A stretch of 36,067 nt of DNA from an uncultured Ruminococcus sp. (GTDB taxonomy: Bacteria; Bacillota; Clostridia; Oscillospirales; Acutalibacteraceae): the NCBI GenBank assembly GCA_902803805.1, contig CADCRH010000040.1, forward strand, positions 1 through 36,067, given 5' to 3'. The translations under genes and the position numbers were made by a program. Under the pieces are notes generated by a model. It saw only the letters and a program-made list of their open reading frames with translations. It made no database searches and was not told the DNA's origin. This document shows, in pieces, positions 1 to 6,787 of the stretch; the stretch's first letter is position 1, and the number at the start of each line of letters is the position of its first letter.

Positions 1-121
1 AAGCGAATGAAAGCCCTCTGAAAAGCAGAAAGATTTTGAACAGGAACAGGCAATAAAATAGGCAAGAGAAGTAAGTATCCAAAATCGCAGGTTATGTTTA
101 CGGGAATAGAATAAGGTTATG

Positions 122-158
122 GAGCTGAGGAGCGTTGCTTCTTGGCTCTTTTCTTTTT
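122..158 (+). terminator. Rho-independent terminator of an upstream gene
   Basis: GAGCTGAGGAG (122-132) can pair along its whole 11-bp length, allowing G-U pairs, with CTTCTTGGCTC (138-148) across a 5-nt loop. A T-rich run (149-158) follows. It probably ends a transcript entering from left of the window. Bases 1-121 hold no ORF I can support; a 17-codon open tail ending at 56 could be the end of that gene but is too short to judge. Confidence 0.7.
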
Positions 159-219
159 GAGAGGAACTTTGATTCCAATAAAGGTGAAGCTCCATATAGC
201 GTAAAATCGAAGTTAGCTA

Positions 220-248
220 TTGATTTTTTTATTGTGATATGGTATAAT
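220..248 (+). promoter_or_regulatory. Sigma-A type promoter for the DUF262 gene
   Basis: TTGATT (220-225), a 17-nt spacer and TATAAT (243-248) lie 34 bp upstream of the ATG at 283. A G-rich stretch at 268-274 is the only SD candidate. Confidence 0.7.
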
Positions 249-282
249 AACTATACATTTCCTTGTCGGGGGGGTATATAAT

Positions 283-1974
283 ATGAGTTATCTTGAAGAT
301 AAAAGTATCACGATATATGAAGCGTTACTGAATATTAAAAACGGAAAGTATGTAATGCCTGCGTTTCAGCGGCAATACGTATGGAGTATGGAGCAAATAG
401 AGAAGCTGTGGGATTCTATTTTACTTGATTATCCCATTGCAACTTTTTTGTTCTGGCACGTTGATGATAATAACGTAACATGGGATACCTATTTCTGTAA
501 TTTCTTATCCAATGTAACTTTCGATAACAGAAAACAAGCAGATAGTGTAAATTACGAGTTATCAAGCATAGATGTCAGAATTACAGATACAGCTGTCCTT
601 GATGGGCAACAAAGACTTACTTCGCTTTTTTTGTCCCTGTTTGGAGAAGCACATATTAGGCAGAAATACGCAAGAAAAAAAGTCGTGGGTGGTTTAGTTA
701 CCAAACTTCTGATAGAGTTGAACAAAAACAAATTGGATATAGATGAGGAAGAATATAACAGTAAAAAATATGATATTCGATTTACTGAAAAAGTTGGCAG
801 ACTTAGCCCTACTCAATTTGAAGTAAGAAATATTCTTGACCAGAAGTTTCAGTCTGATGACACAAGGGAAATAGCAATAGAAGAAGCTATAGCAAATGTC
901 CCCACGGACAGCAAGGAGTATGCAAGAACTATTTTAAATAAATTGTACGAGAAAATATTCGTAGAAAAACTTATAAGGTATTCTGAAATACATGATATGA
1001 AACAGGACGATGCACTCGAAATGTTCGTTCGATTTAATAGCGGTGGAAAGCCATTAAAGAAAGCTGAAATAACTATGTCCATACTTGAAGCGTACTGGGC
1101 AAGTGCAAAAACTGAGTTTGGAAAAGTGCTTGTTGACTCATATGACGGATTTGGAACGGATTTTATAATTCGTTCAGCTTTAATGCTTTATGGCGATGTA
1201 GTTAAATCTAATATTAATAAACAGATTGCAGATGAATTAAAGAACAACTGGAATGATTTCAAAAAGTCATTAAACAATCTAAAAGATGTACTTAGAAGTC
1301 TACATATTGATATCAGCAGGTTTTCAAGTAGTTGGAATGTGTTGCTTCCTGTTTTGTACTCAATATATTACAACCCTGATTATGATAAAAGTTTAAATGC
1401 TATAAGAGCATACTTGATGAGGGCTATCTTATTTACATATTTTCAATCGGGCACAACAAGTAAATTGCAGCAGATGAAAAGTAATATCAATAGCTATGAC
1501 TACGAAATAACTGTTGATATGCTTGAACAGATTTCGGATTTGAGATCAACAGAGGGTAAAATTGAAGATATTCTAAATTCAGAAAAGGGTAGCAGAGTCG
1601 CTGGAGAAGCCCTTTACTATCTAAGTCTTGACTGGATTAACAAAAGCTTTAAATATGAGCAAGATCATCTACACCCTTACGACAGATTTGATAGCAGTAA
1701 ACCCGTAGCTGTTTCAATGGACGAGTGGAGAAAATGGAGAGGAAATAGGAACAGGCTGCCTAATTTGCAGTTATTAGAAGGTAGAAGCAACGGCAGTAAA
1801 AACATGATGAGCTTAATTGACTATTACAACGATATGAACGATGAACAAAAAGCTGTTTTTTGCCAACAAGCAATAATTCCAAGTGATGTATCGTTAGAAA
1901 TATCACATTTCAATGATTTCTATGAAAAAAGAAAAGAACTACTCGCTGATAAAATTCGTAAACTACTACAATGA
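283..1974 (+). CDS. DUF262 / HNH (GmrSD-like) putative nucleic-acid defence protein
   Basis: This 563-aa protein has the DUF262 hallmarks: an FQRQYVW motif (residues 28-34), LDGQQR (106-111) and an FVRFNSGGKPL segment that matches the family's F-R-N-GG-L motif. The C-terminus carries a DHLHP motif (461-465) followed by NRNRLPNLQLL and SNGSKN, the usual layout of the DUF1524/HNH nuclease part of GmrSD-type enzymes. In characterised GmrSD proteins the DUF262 part is an NTP-driven module and the HNH part cuts modified DNA; here that function is inferred. The gene stands alone, with its own promoter and terminator, next to a dead IS200 transposase. It is visibly more AT-rich than the genes from 3 kb on, which suits recent transfer. 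It could act against phage or plasmids by another mechanism. Confidence 0.85.
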   Translation: MSYLEDKSITIYEALLNIKNGKYVMPAFQRQYVWSMEQIEKLWDSILLDYPIATFLFWHVDDNNVTWDTYFCNFLSNVTFDNRKQADSVNYELSSIDVRITDTAVLDGQQRLTSLFLSLFGEAHIRQKYARKKVVGGLVTKLLIELNKNKLDIDEEEYNSKKYDIRFTEKVGRLSPTQFEVRNILDQKFQSDDTREIAIEEAIANVPTDSKEYARTILNKLYEKIFVEKLIRYSEIHDMKQDDALEMFVRFNSGGKPLKKAEITMSILEAYWASAKTEFGKVLVDSYDGFGTDFIIRSALMLYGDVVKSNINKQIADELKNNWNDFKKSLNNLKDVLRSLHIDISRFSSSWNVLLPVLYSIYYNPDYDKSLNAIRAYLMRAILFTYFQSGTTSKLQQMKSNINSYDYEITVDMLEQISDLRSTEGKIEDILNSEKGSRVAGEALYYLSLDWINKSFKYEQDHLHPYDRFDSSKPVAVSMDEWRKWRGNRNRLPNLQLLEGRSNGSKNMMSLIDYYNDMNDEQKAVFCQQAIIPSDVSLEISHFNDFYEKRKELLADKIRKLLQ

Positions 1975-1978
1975 TAAT

Positions 1979-2014
1979 AACGCTGACAGAATAAATTCCT
2001 CTGTCAGCGTTTTC
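1979..2014 (+). terminator. Terminator of the DUF262 gene
   Basis: AACGCTGACAGA (1979-1990) and TCTGTCAGCGTT (2000-2011) form a perfect 12-bp stem with a 9-nt loop, followed by a short T run, 5 bp after the stop codon. Confidence 0.85.
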
Positions 2015-2200
2015 ATTTACGATATATTCGCCTATCTTATTCTGATTTGGACAACTCTTGGTCAACAAAGTTACGAAAAACCGCACTGGACTACAAGAGC
2101 TTATATACTGATGATAGTTTATTTCTTTCGGTTTTATGGGATTTTCAAAAGATACGAAATGTTTTGATGGACTTGCGTTTTAATAACATATTTCTTTTAA

Positions 2201-2329
2201 TTTTTCATGCGGTTGACCTGTGTTGCAAGTAGTGGCAATGTGACAGATGAAATAATAGCAGAATATATCAAAAATCAAGACCTTGAAGAAAGGAAAAATT
2301 CAGACAATTTTAATATCAGTCAACTTTAG
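2201..2329 (+). pseudogene. C-terminal remnant of an IS200/IS605-type TnpA transposase
   Basis: The frame ending in TAG at 2327-2329 reads CVASSGNVTDEIIAEYIKNQ and then a charged tail. This matches the C-terminal end of Y1 transposases of the IS200/IS605 family, where a YF-V-S-GNV-T-D-I-YI segment precedes the stop. It is open only back to a stop at 2198-2200, so the catalytic HUH and Tyr parts are gone. Between the DUF262 terminator (2014) and this fragment (2015-2200) I see only broken, unrecognised coding-like sequence. Bases 2330-2390 show nothing I can name. The identification rests on about 20 residues. Confidence 0.6.
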
Positions 2330-2390
2330 GCGGTAGTGGTTCAGTTTTTGTGCAATTTTTTTATTTGCTCATTTTTTATAGAAGCTTTGA

Positions 2391-2419
2391 TTGATTTTCG
2401 GCTGTCTTCGTGCTACAAT
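2391..2419 (+). promoter_or_regulatory. Promoter for the TipAS gene
   Basis: TTGATT (2391-2396), a 17-nt spacer and TACAAT (2414-2419) lie 39 bp before the ATG at 2458, which has an AAAGGAG SD sequence. Confidence 0.65.
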
Positions 2420-2457
2420 ATTGCTGTTATCAATAATCGAAAGGAGCGGTCACAGCT

Positions 2458-2892
2458 ATGGAGGAAAAATCAAGCTTTGGAAATTTTAAACAGCAGGTGC
2501 TGGAGGAAAACGAAAAAAAATTCGGTGATGAAATTCGTGAAAAGTACGGTGATGAAGCGGCAAAAACCAGTACCAACATTATTATGGGTCTGACAGAGGA
2601 AAACTGGAATCGGTCGGAGATGATCCGCAAGGAGTATGAAGCGATTCTTCGCCGTGCCGTTGAAGAAAAGTTATCATTTGATGATGAGACCGTGATTCGG
2701 ATGTGCAGACTGCACGGAGAATGGATCAGTCTGTTTTGGGGAGAGGGTGTCTATAGTCCGGAAGCGCATAAAACGCTTGCGGAAGTGTATGCGTCGGACG
2801 AGCGGTTCCAGCAGTATTATGAGAATATTGCAGTCGGTGCTACCGAATTTTTAAGTAAGGCAATTATACATTATTGTGAAAGTATAGAATAA
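2458..2892 (+). CDS. Stand-alone TipAS-type drug-binding domain protein
   Basis: The 144 residues match the TipAS fold, the ligand-binding half of the MerR-family thiopeptide-induced regulator TipAL. The best-matching stretch is HGEWISLFWGEG, then YSPEAH, then YASDERF-YY. In TipAL an N-terminal winged-helix MerR domain precedes this. Here the protein starts right at the TipAS part with a good SD (AAAGGAG, 2440-2446), so it cannot bind DNA by the usual domain. Free TipAS proteins are known to bind thiopeptides and related cyclic peptides, so the likely role is sequestration or a truncated sensor. No MerR-like reading frame is visible upstream, only the dead transposase. Residues 1-50 are charged and probably helical. 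Confidence 0.8.
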   Translation: MEEKSSFGNFKQQVLEENEKKFGDEIREKYGDEAAKTSTNIIMGLTEENWNRSEMIRKEYEAILRRAVEEKLSFDDETVIRMCRLHGEWISLFWGEGVYSPEAHKTLAEVYASDERFQQYYENIAVGATEFLSKAIIHYCESIE

Positions 2893-2904
2893 AAAATGAA
2901 AAAG

Positions 2905-2933
2905 CAGGGCGGCAAGGGAATCTTGTCGCCCTG
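2905..2933 (-). terminator. Hairpin, best read as a minus-strand terminator
   Basis: CAGGGCGGCAAG (2905-2916) pairs with CTTGTCGCCCTG (2922-2933). On the plus strand no T run follows. On the minus strand the stem is followed by CTTTTTCATTTTTTATT, which is a proper U-tract. It may also end the TipAS transcript. The stretch 2934-3118 has no convincing gene; a possible minus-strand remnant is described in the findings. Confidence 0.6.
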
Positions 2934-3118
2934 ACTGTTATCAGAAAAGATTATGTTTGGACAGCGGCGGTTTTCTTTTTGGAACTGCACTTTTTTGATG
3001 AGAATTAAAACTGCTGCAACGATCATAAAAAGTCCTGCCGCAGTACAAATGGGTCAAACGGGAATGTGGGGTCAATACCATCGAATAGCCCACAATGCCT
3101 CGCAGAATACGGCGATTC

Positions 3119-3147
3119 TTGACAAAGACAGGAAAGGATTTTATAAT
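3119..3147 (+). promoter_or_regulatory. Strong promoter for the cysteine desulfurase operon
   Basis: Consensus TTGACA (3119-3124), exactly 17 nt, and consensus TATAAT (3142-3147). Transcription from here begins about 60 bp before the ATG at 3215, which rules out longer in-frame starts such as 3095. Confidence 0.85.
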
Positions 3148-3214
3148 AATTATAGAAAAAACGGGGATCACCAACATCCATTTTTCTGAAGGTGAGATCA
3201 GACAGGAGCAAAAA

Positions 3215-4336
3215 ATGATATACCTTGATTATTCGGCAAATACGCCGACAGACAAATGTGTTCTGGAGCGGTTCTGCACCGTCACACAGCAATATACGGG
3301 AAATGCCAATTCCAGACATCAGGCAGGCTTGGAGTCATTGGCGCTGCAAAATCAAATCAGCAGTCATATTGCCGCTATGCTGAATGTTTCGCCCGACGAG
3401 ATCATCTATACATCGGGTGCCAGCGAAAGCAATAATCTTGCCATAAAGGGAATCGCCAGAACACAAAGACATATCGGAAAGCATATCATTACCACACCGC
3501 TTGAACACCCGTCTGTCAGTGCCGTACTGACGAATTTGCAGGAGCAGGGATATGAAATTGATGTGGTAAAAATAGACAGTGAGGGCAAAGTCGATATGGA
3601 ATCCTTTTCTTCTTTGCTGAGAAATGATACCGTACTGGTGACGGTATGTTCTGTTGACAGTGAACTTGGTACGGTTCAGCCCGTTCAACAAATCAGGGGA
3701 ATTTTGAATGACTTTCCGAATTGCAGGCTTCACCTTGACGCAACACAGGCAGTCGGAAAAATACCCGTTGATTTTACACTTGTCGATACCGCCAGTTTTG
3801 CACCTCATAAATTTTACGGATTGGTGGGAAGCGGAATCCTTATCAAAAAAAAGTCCCTGATCATTGAACCGATCATACACGGAGGAAGCGGCACAACGAT
3901 TTACAGAAGCGGTACACCGACACTGGCACTGAATGCCGCAGCGGAAACGGCGTTGTCCGAAGCATTGAAAAACAGGCAGCTTCATTATGAGCAAGTCAGA
4001 AAATTCAATGACAGCCTAAGAGAAAAGCTGTGTCAATATCCGGAGGTCACGATCAACAGTCCGACCAATGCCGTACCGCATATTTTGAATTTGAGTGTTG
4101 ACGGTATCAGGGGAACGGCTTTCCGGCAAAAGCTGAGCGAATATGGAGTGTGTGTTTCCGTCAAATCCGCGTGCAGTGCCGACAATCTGCCGTCCCGTGC
4201 CGTTTTTGCCGTCAGCAAAAGCAGAAAACAGGCGCTTTCCTCGTGGCGTATCAGCCTGAGCCATCTGACGACCGAACAGGAAATAACGGAATTTGCGGCG
4301 ATATTTGATCAATGTCTGAAGGAGCTGAAACAATGA
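3215..4336 (+). CDS. Cysteine desulfurase family protein (NifS/IscS class)
   Basis: A PLP-dependent enzyme that takes sulfur from cysteine to form a persulfide. The 373-aa protein opens with IYLDYSANTP, the usual NifS/IscS N-terminus. It has the PLP-stacking His98 (EHPS), Asp175 (HLDATQ), the Schiff-base Lys199 (SFAPHK) and the persulfide Cys320 in KSACSADN, with a second cysteine at 313. The start at 3215 has GGAG at the right distance and lies downstream of the consensus promoter. The 3' end overlaps the next gene by 4 bp (ATGA), so the two are translationally coupled. The partner is a TtcA-like tRNA thiolation enzyme, so this desulfurase probably feeds sulfur to it rather than to Fe-S assembly; no IscU or SufU gene is nearby. 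Confidence 0.9.
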   Translation: MIYLDYSANTPTDKCVLERFCTVTQQYTGNANSRHQAGLESLALQNQISSHIAAMLNVSPDEIIYTSGASESNNLAIKGIARTQRHIGKHIITTPLEHPSVSAVLTNLQEQGYEIDVVKIDSEGKVDMESFSSLLRNDTVLVTVCSVDSELGTVQPVQQIRGILNDFPNCRLHLDATQAVGKIPVDFTLVDTASFAPHKFYGLVGSGILIKKKSLIIEPIIHGGSGTTIYRSGTPTLALNAAAETALSEALKNRQLHYEQVRKFNDSLREKLCQYPEVTINSPTNAVPHILNLSVDGIRGTAFRQKLSEYGVCVSVKSACSADNLPSRAVFAVSKSRKQALSSWRISLSHLTTEQEITEFAAIFDQCLKELKQ

Positions 4337-5175
4337 GTAAGGAATCGGAACTGATGCCGTATCAGAAAATCGAAAGAAGCATTACCAAAAAGTACCGCAA
4401 GGAAATATGGAATCAATTTATTAAGGCGGTAAAGGATTATGAGCTGATACAAGACGGGGATAAGATCGCAGTCTGTATTTCTGGCGGCAAGGATTCAATG
4501 CTGATGGCGAAACTGCTGCAAATGCTGAAACGATACAGTGATGTTCCTTTTGAGTTGGTGTTTCTTGTAATGGATCCCGGCTATAATGCGATCAATCGTC
4601 AAAAGATAGAAAGCAATGCAGAATTGCTGCATATTCCGATCACCGTCTTTGAAACCAATATCTTTGAGATTGCCAACAATACTGATAAATATCCCTGCTA
4701 TCTTTGTGCGAAAATGAGGAGAGGACATCTTTACAGTCAGGCGCAAAAACTCGGCTGCAATAAGATCGCACTGGGGCACCATTATTCCGATGTGATCGAA
4801 ACAACAGTGATGGCGATGTTTTACGGTTCGCAGTTACAGGGAATGATACCGAAACTGCACAGCCGGAATTTTGAGGGTCTGGAGCTGATCAGACCGATGT
4901 ACTGCATACACGAGGATTCCATTCTTGCTTGGAAACGCTTCAATGACCTTGAATTCATACAGTGCGCCTGCCGCTTTACAGAAAACTGTACAATGTGCGA
5001 TAACGGCGGAGGCGGAAGCAAACGGCAGGAAATCAAAATGCTGATCAAACGCCTGAAACGTGACAATCCCAATATTGAAAAGAGTATTTTCAATAGTATC
5101 CATAATGTTCATCTTGACACTTTTCCCTCTTACAAAACCAAAGGCGAAAAATATAGCTTTTTAGATAACTATTAA
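4333..5175 (+). CDS. TtcA/TtuA-like tRNA-thiolating ATP pyrophosphatase
   Basis: This 280-aa protein has the PP-loop CISGGKDS (residues 48-55) of N-type ATP pyrophosphatases, which adenylate a tRNA base before sulfur insertion. It has a C-x2-C pair (Cys122, Cys125 in YPCYLC), LGHH-SD-IET, and a second cysteine cluster (Cys211, 213, 219, 222), as expected for Fe-S-dependent TtcA/TtuA enzymes. TtcA makes 2-thiocytidine at position 32 and TtuA makes 2-thiouridine at 54; the sequence alone does not say which, if either, applies. ATG 4333 was chosen because it overlaps the desulfurase stop and has AAGGAG upstream. It is the last gene of the operon, before a strong hairpin. Confidence 0.85.
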   Translation: MSKESELMPYQKIERSITKKYRKEIWNQFIKAVKDYELIQDGDKIAVCISGGKDSMLMAKLLQMLKRYSDVPFELVFLVMDPGYNAINRQKIESNAELLHIPITVFETNIFEIANNTDKYPCYLCAKMRRGHLYSQAQKLGCNKIALGHHYSDVIETTVMAMFYGSQLQGMIPKLHSRNFEGLELIRPMYCIHEDSILAWKRFNDLEFIQCACRFTENCTMCDNGGGGSKRQEIKMLIKRLKRDNPNIEKSIFNSIHNVHLDTFPSYKTKGEKYSFLDNY

Positions 5176-5182
5176 AATCATC

Positions 5183-5215
5183 AATGTCACACCGCAGAAA
5201 CCGCAGTGTGACATT
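5183..5215. terminator. Bidirectional terminator between convergent genes
   Basis: AATGTCACAC (5183-5192) and GTGTGACATT (5206-5215) form a 10-bp stem that can extend past one mismatch. A T run follows on the plus strand. It separates the thiolase (plus) from the membrane protein (minus). Confidence 0.8.
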
Positions 5216-5220
5216 TTTGT

Positions 5221-6090
5221 TTAAAAATTCTCTTTTAATTCTTTTGTCTGCACTCTGCTGATTTTTTTGTTATCAATATCAAACGAAAAACTCTCGGACA
5301 GATACCAGTAATCTTTTTCTCCGTATTCATTCAGCTCTGATGAATCATATTCAATGTTTTCATCATATAAGTCCGTTTCCTTTTTGCCGTACATTTCTTT
5401 GGTACAGATCTGTAAATTCAACTCTATGCCGTTGTAATGATCGGTCGAGCCGAAGATACACAAGGGTAATTCACTAAGACTGCGTTCGACGATACCGTTT
5501 CCTATACCGATACTGTCGTTGTTGCTGTAATTATGATGATATAACATTACATCATATATATCATCGGAGCTTACGGTTTTGACAGAGCCGCTGTCATCAA
5601 TACGTTGAATGAAGATGATATACTCACAGTCCTGGATATTGCCGGACGGACTGCCGTAGAGGTTTTTGTTGTTGATGATCCCGTTATAATGGTCGTTATA
5701 GAAAAGAGAATATTGAAAATGATCGCTTTTCAGCTCATAAAGCGTATAGTTTGTATTTTTTTTCAGTTCGTCATAGGTATAAGCCTTGTCTGTTTGTTGG
5801 ATTTCGTCATTCGTTTGGAAATCTGTAAATTCATAGTGTGTGATCCAGCTTCCTTTGTAGAAGCAGAGCGACCCCAACAGCGTCAAAACAGCGAAAATGA
5901 TACAGGCAAATTTCGGAACAGGCCATTTCAGTCGGTAGGTCTTGTCGGGATTTTGCAAACGCTTGTTGATCACGTACTGATAAATGAAAAAATAGTGGAA
6001 TGTCAGCAGTGCGGTTCCTACAGCGGTAATAATAAAAGTCGATAAAAGAAGTCCTTTGTTGTTCAGCAGAAAATTAATGGTATCGGTCAT
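5221..6090 (-). CDS. Uncharacterised two-TM membrane protein, partner of the LytTR regulator
   Basis: I do not recognise the family of this 289-aa protein. Two hydrophobic segments are visible (about residues 14-40 and 60-80), separated by a basic stretch with an INKRLQNPDKTYRLKW-like loop. The remaining 200 residues are hydrophilic and rich in Tyr, Asp and Asn, and probably sit outside the cell. The start at 6090 has a GGAG SD on the minus strand. It lies 15 bp downstream of the LytTR gene and must be cotranscribed with it. Many small LytTR proteins pair with a membrane protein (often DUF3021) that controls them; this one does not look like DUF3021, so such a role is inference from position. 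Confidence 0.75.
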   Translation of the reverse strand: MTDTINFLLNNKGLLLSTFIITAVGTALLTFHYFFIYQYVINKRLQNPDKTYRLKWPVPKFACIIFAVLTLLGSLCFYKGSWITHYEFTDFQTNDEIQQTDKAYTYDELKKNTNYTLYELKSDHFQYSLFYNDHYNGIINNKNLYGSPSGNIQDCEYIIFIQRIDDSGSVKTVSSDDIYDVMLYHHNYSNNDSIGIGNGIVERSLSELPLCIFGSTDHYNGIELNLQICTKEMYGKKETDLYDENIEYDSSELNEYGEKDYWYLSESFSFDIDNKKISRVQTKELKENF

Positions 6091-6105
6091 ATGGATTCTC
6101 CTCTC

Positions 6106-6552
6106 TTACAGTCCGAAAAAGTCTTTGAATCGTGAAAAATAACTTCTTGTAACATCTACCTCCAAGCCGTTTGACATTGTGAGTATATACTTGCTGGAAA
6201 AGGTAGGACGGATTTTTTTGATCTGTTTTACGGCGACGATCACCGAATTGCTGATCCTGAGAAAGCGTGACGGATCAAGAAGCCCTTCCAGTCTGATCAG
6301 CCTTTCCGTGATGTGATATTCCTCTTGTTTTGTGTGGAGCACCACATCATTTTTAAAGGTTTCGATAAACACAATATCGTCGGTGGCAATGGGGCTGAAA
6401 ACATCATTTTGTCTGCCCATAATAAAATCAACATACTTGTTGTCCTCTGTCAGAACCAAAGAAGCTCCGTTGTCGATCTCGATTCCGAGGGAGGTAAGCT
6501 CTGCCGCCAGTTCATCATATCGGCTTCGGTTAACTAAAAGTTTGATTTTCAT
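6106..6552 (-). CDS. LytTR-family DNA-binding transcriptional regulator
   Basis: This 148-aa protein has a short N-terminal part (1-45) and then a LytTR DNA-binding domain (about 50-146). The recognisable LytTR signatures are DIVFIETFKNDV, LDPSRFLRISNSVIVAVKQIKKI and a terminal SRSYF-RFKDFFG-like helix. It has no receiver domain, so it is not a classical response regulator. Such free LytTR proteins usually bind direct repeats upstream of their own operon and are held in check by a membrane partner. SD is GAGGGGG on the minus strand. It is divergent from the CPBP/SdpR operon. Confidence 0.9.
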   Translation of the reverse strand: MKIKLLVNRSRYDELAAELTSLGIEIDNGASLVLTEDNKYVDFIMGRQNDVFSPIATDDIVFIETFKNDVVLHTKQEEYHITERLIRLEGLLDPSRFLRISNSVIVAVKQIKKIRPTFSSKYILTMSNGLEVDVTRSYFSRFKDFFGL

Positions 6553-6582
6553 AAGGTATCCCCCTCACAAGCTTGCAATATG

Positions 6583-6611
6583 ACTATAGCATTTTTGTTT
6601 TTGATATACAA
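6583..6611 (-). promoter_or_regulatory. Promoter for the LytTR operon
   Basis: Read on the minus strand: TTGTAT (6611-6606), a 17-nt spacer ending in TGC (an extended -10), then TATAGT (6588-6583). It is 30 bp before the LytTR start. Confidence 0.65.
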
Positions 6612-6691
6612 TCCATTTTTGACAAATTGCAGAATACGGAGGATAACTTGCATTTTCAGGAATATTGATTATAATAATGTATAAAAGAGAA

Positions 6692-6725
6692 AACAACTAT
6701 TTAGATTTTTTTCTAAATAGTTGTT
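6692..6725. promoter_or_regulatory. Upstream operator dyad (probable SdpR-type repressor site)
   Basis: AACAACTATTTAG (6692-6704) and CTAAATAGTTGTT (6713-6725) are perfect 13-bp inverted arms around an 8-nt T-rich spacer. The right arm runs into the -35 box of the following promoter. The half-site CTATTTAG recurs downstream of the same promoter. Confidence 0.7.
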
Positions 6726-6752
6726 GACTTTTTGATGTTTTGTGCGTATAAT
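6724..6752 (+). promoter_or_regulatory. Promoter of the CPBP-SdpR-SdpI operon
   Basis: TTGACT (6724-6729), a 17-nt spacer and TATAAT (6747-6752). It is flanked on both sides by CTATTTAG dyads, the usual layout for repression by a dimeric regulator. Confidence 0.8.
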
Positions 6753-6776
6753 CTATTTAGAAAATATTTTAAATAG
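6753..6776. promoter_or_regulatory. Downstream operator dyad overlapping the transcription start
   Basis: A 24-bp palindrome with one mismatched pair, beginning CTATTTAG at 6753 and ending AAATAG at 6776. It starts right after the -10 box and covers the expected +1, so a bound repressor would block initiation. It ends 11 bp before the ATG. Confidence 0.7.
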
Positions 6777-6787
6777 AGGTGCGTCAA

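Noticed and set aside
1913..2232. Open frames of 84 and 61 codons after the DUF262 gene
   Set aside because: The first begins inside the DUF262 gene and runs through its terminator hairpin, neither has an SD, and the products resemble nothing. Likely chance frames in degraded DNA next to the transposase relic.
3095..3214. Longer N-terminus for the cysteine desulfurase
   Set aside because: The extra 40 codons overlap a near-consensus promoter (3119-3147), have no SD and encode residues unlike the family. The ATG at 3215 has an SD and the standard start.
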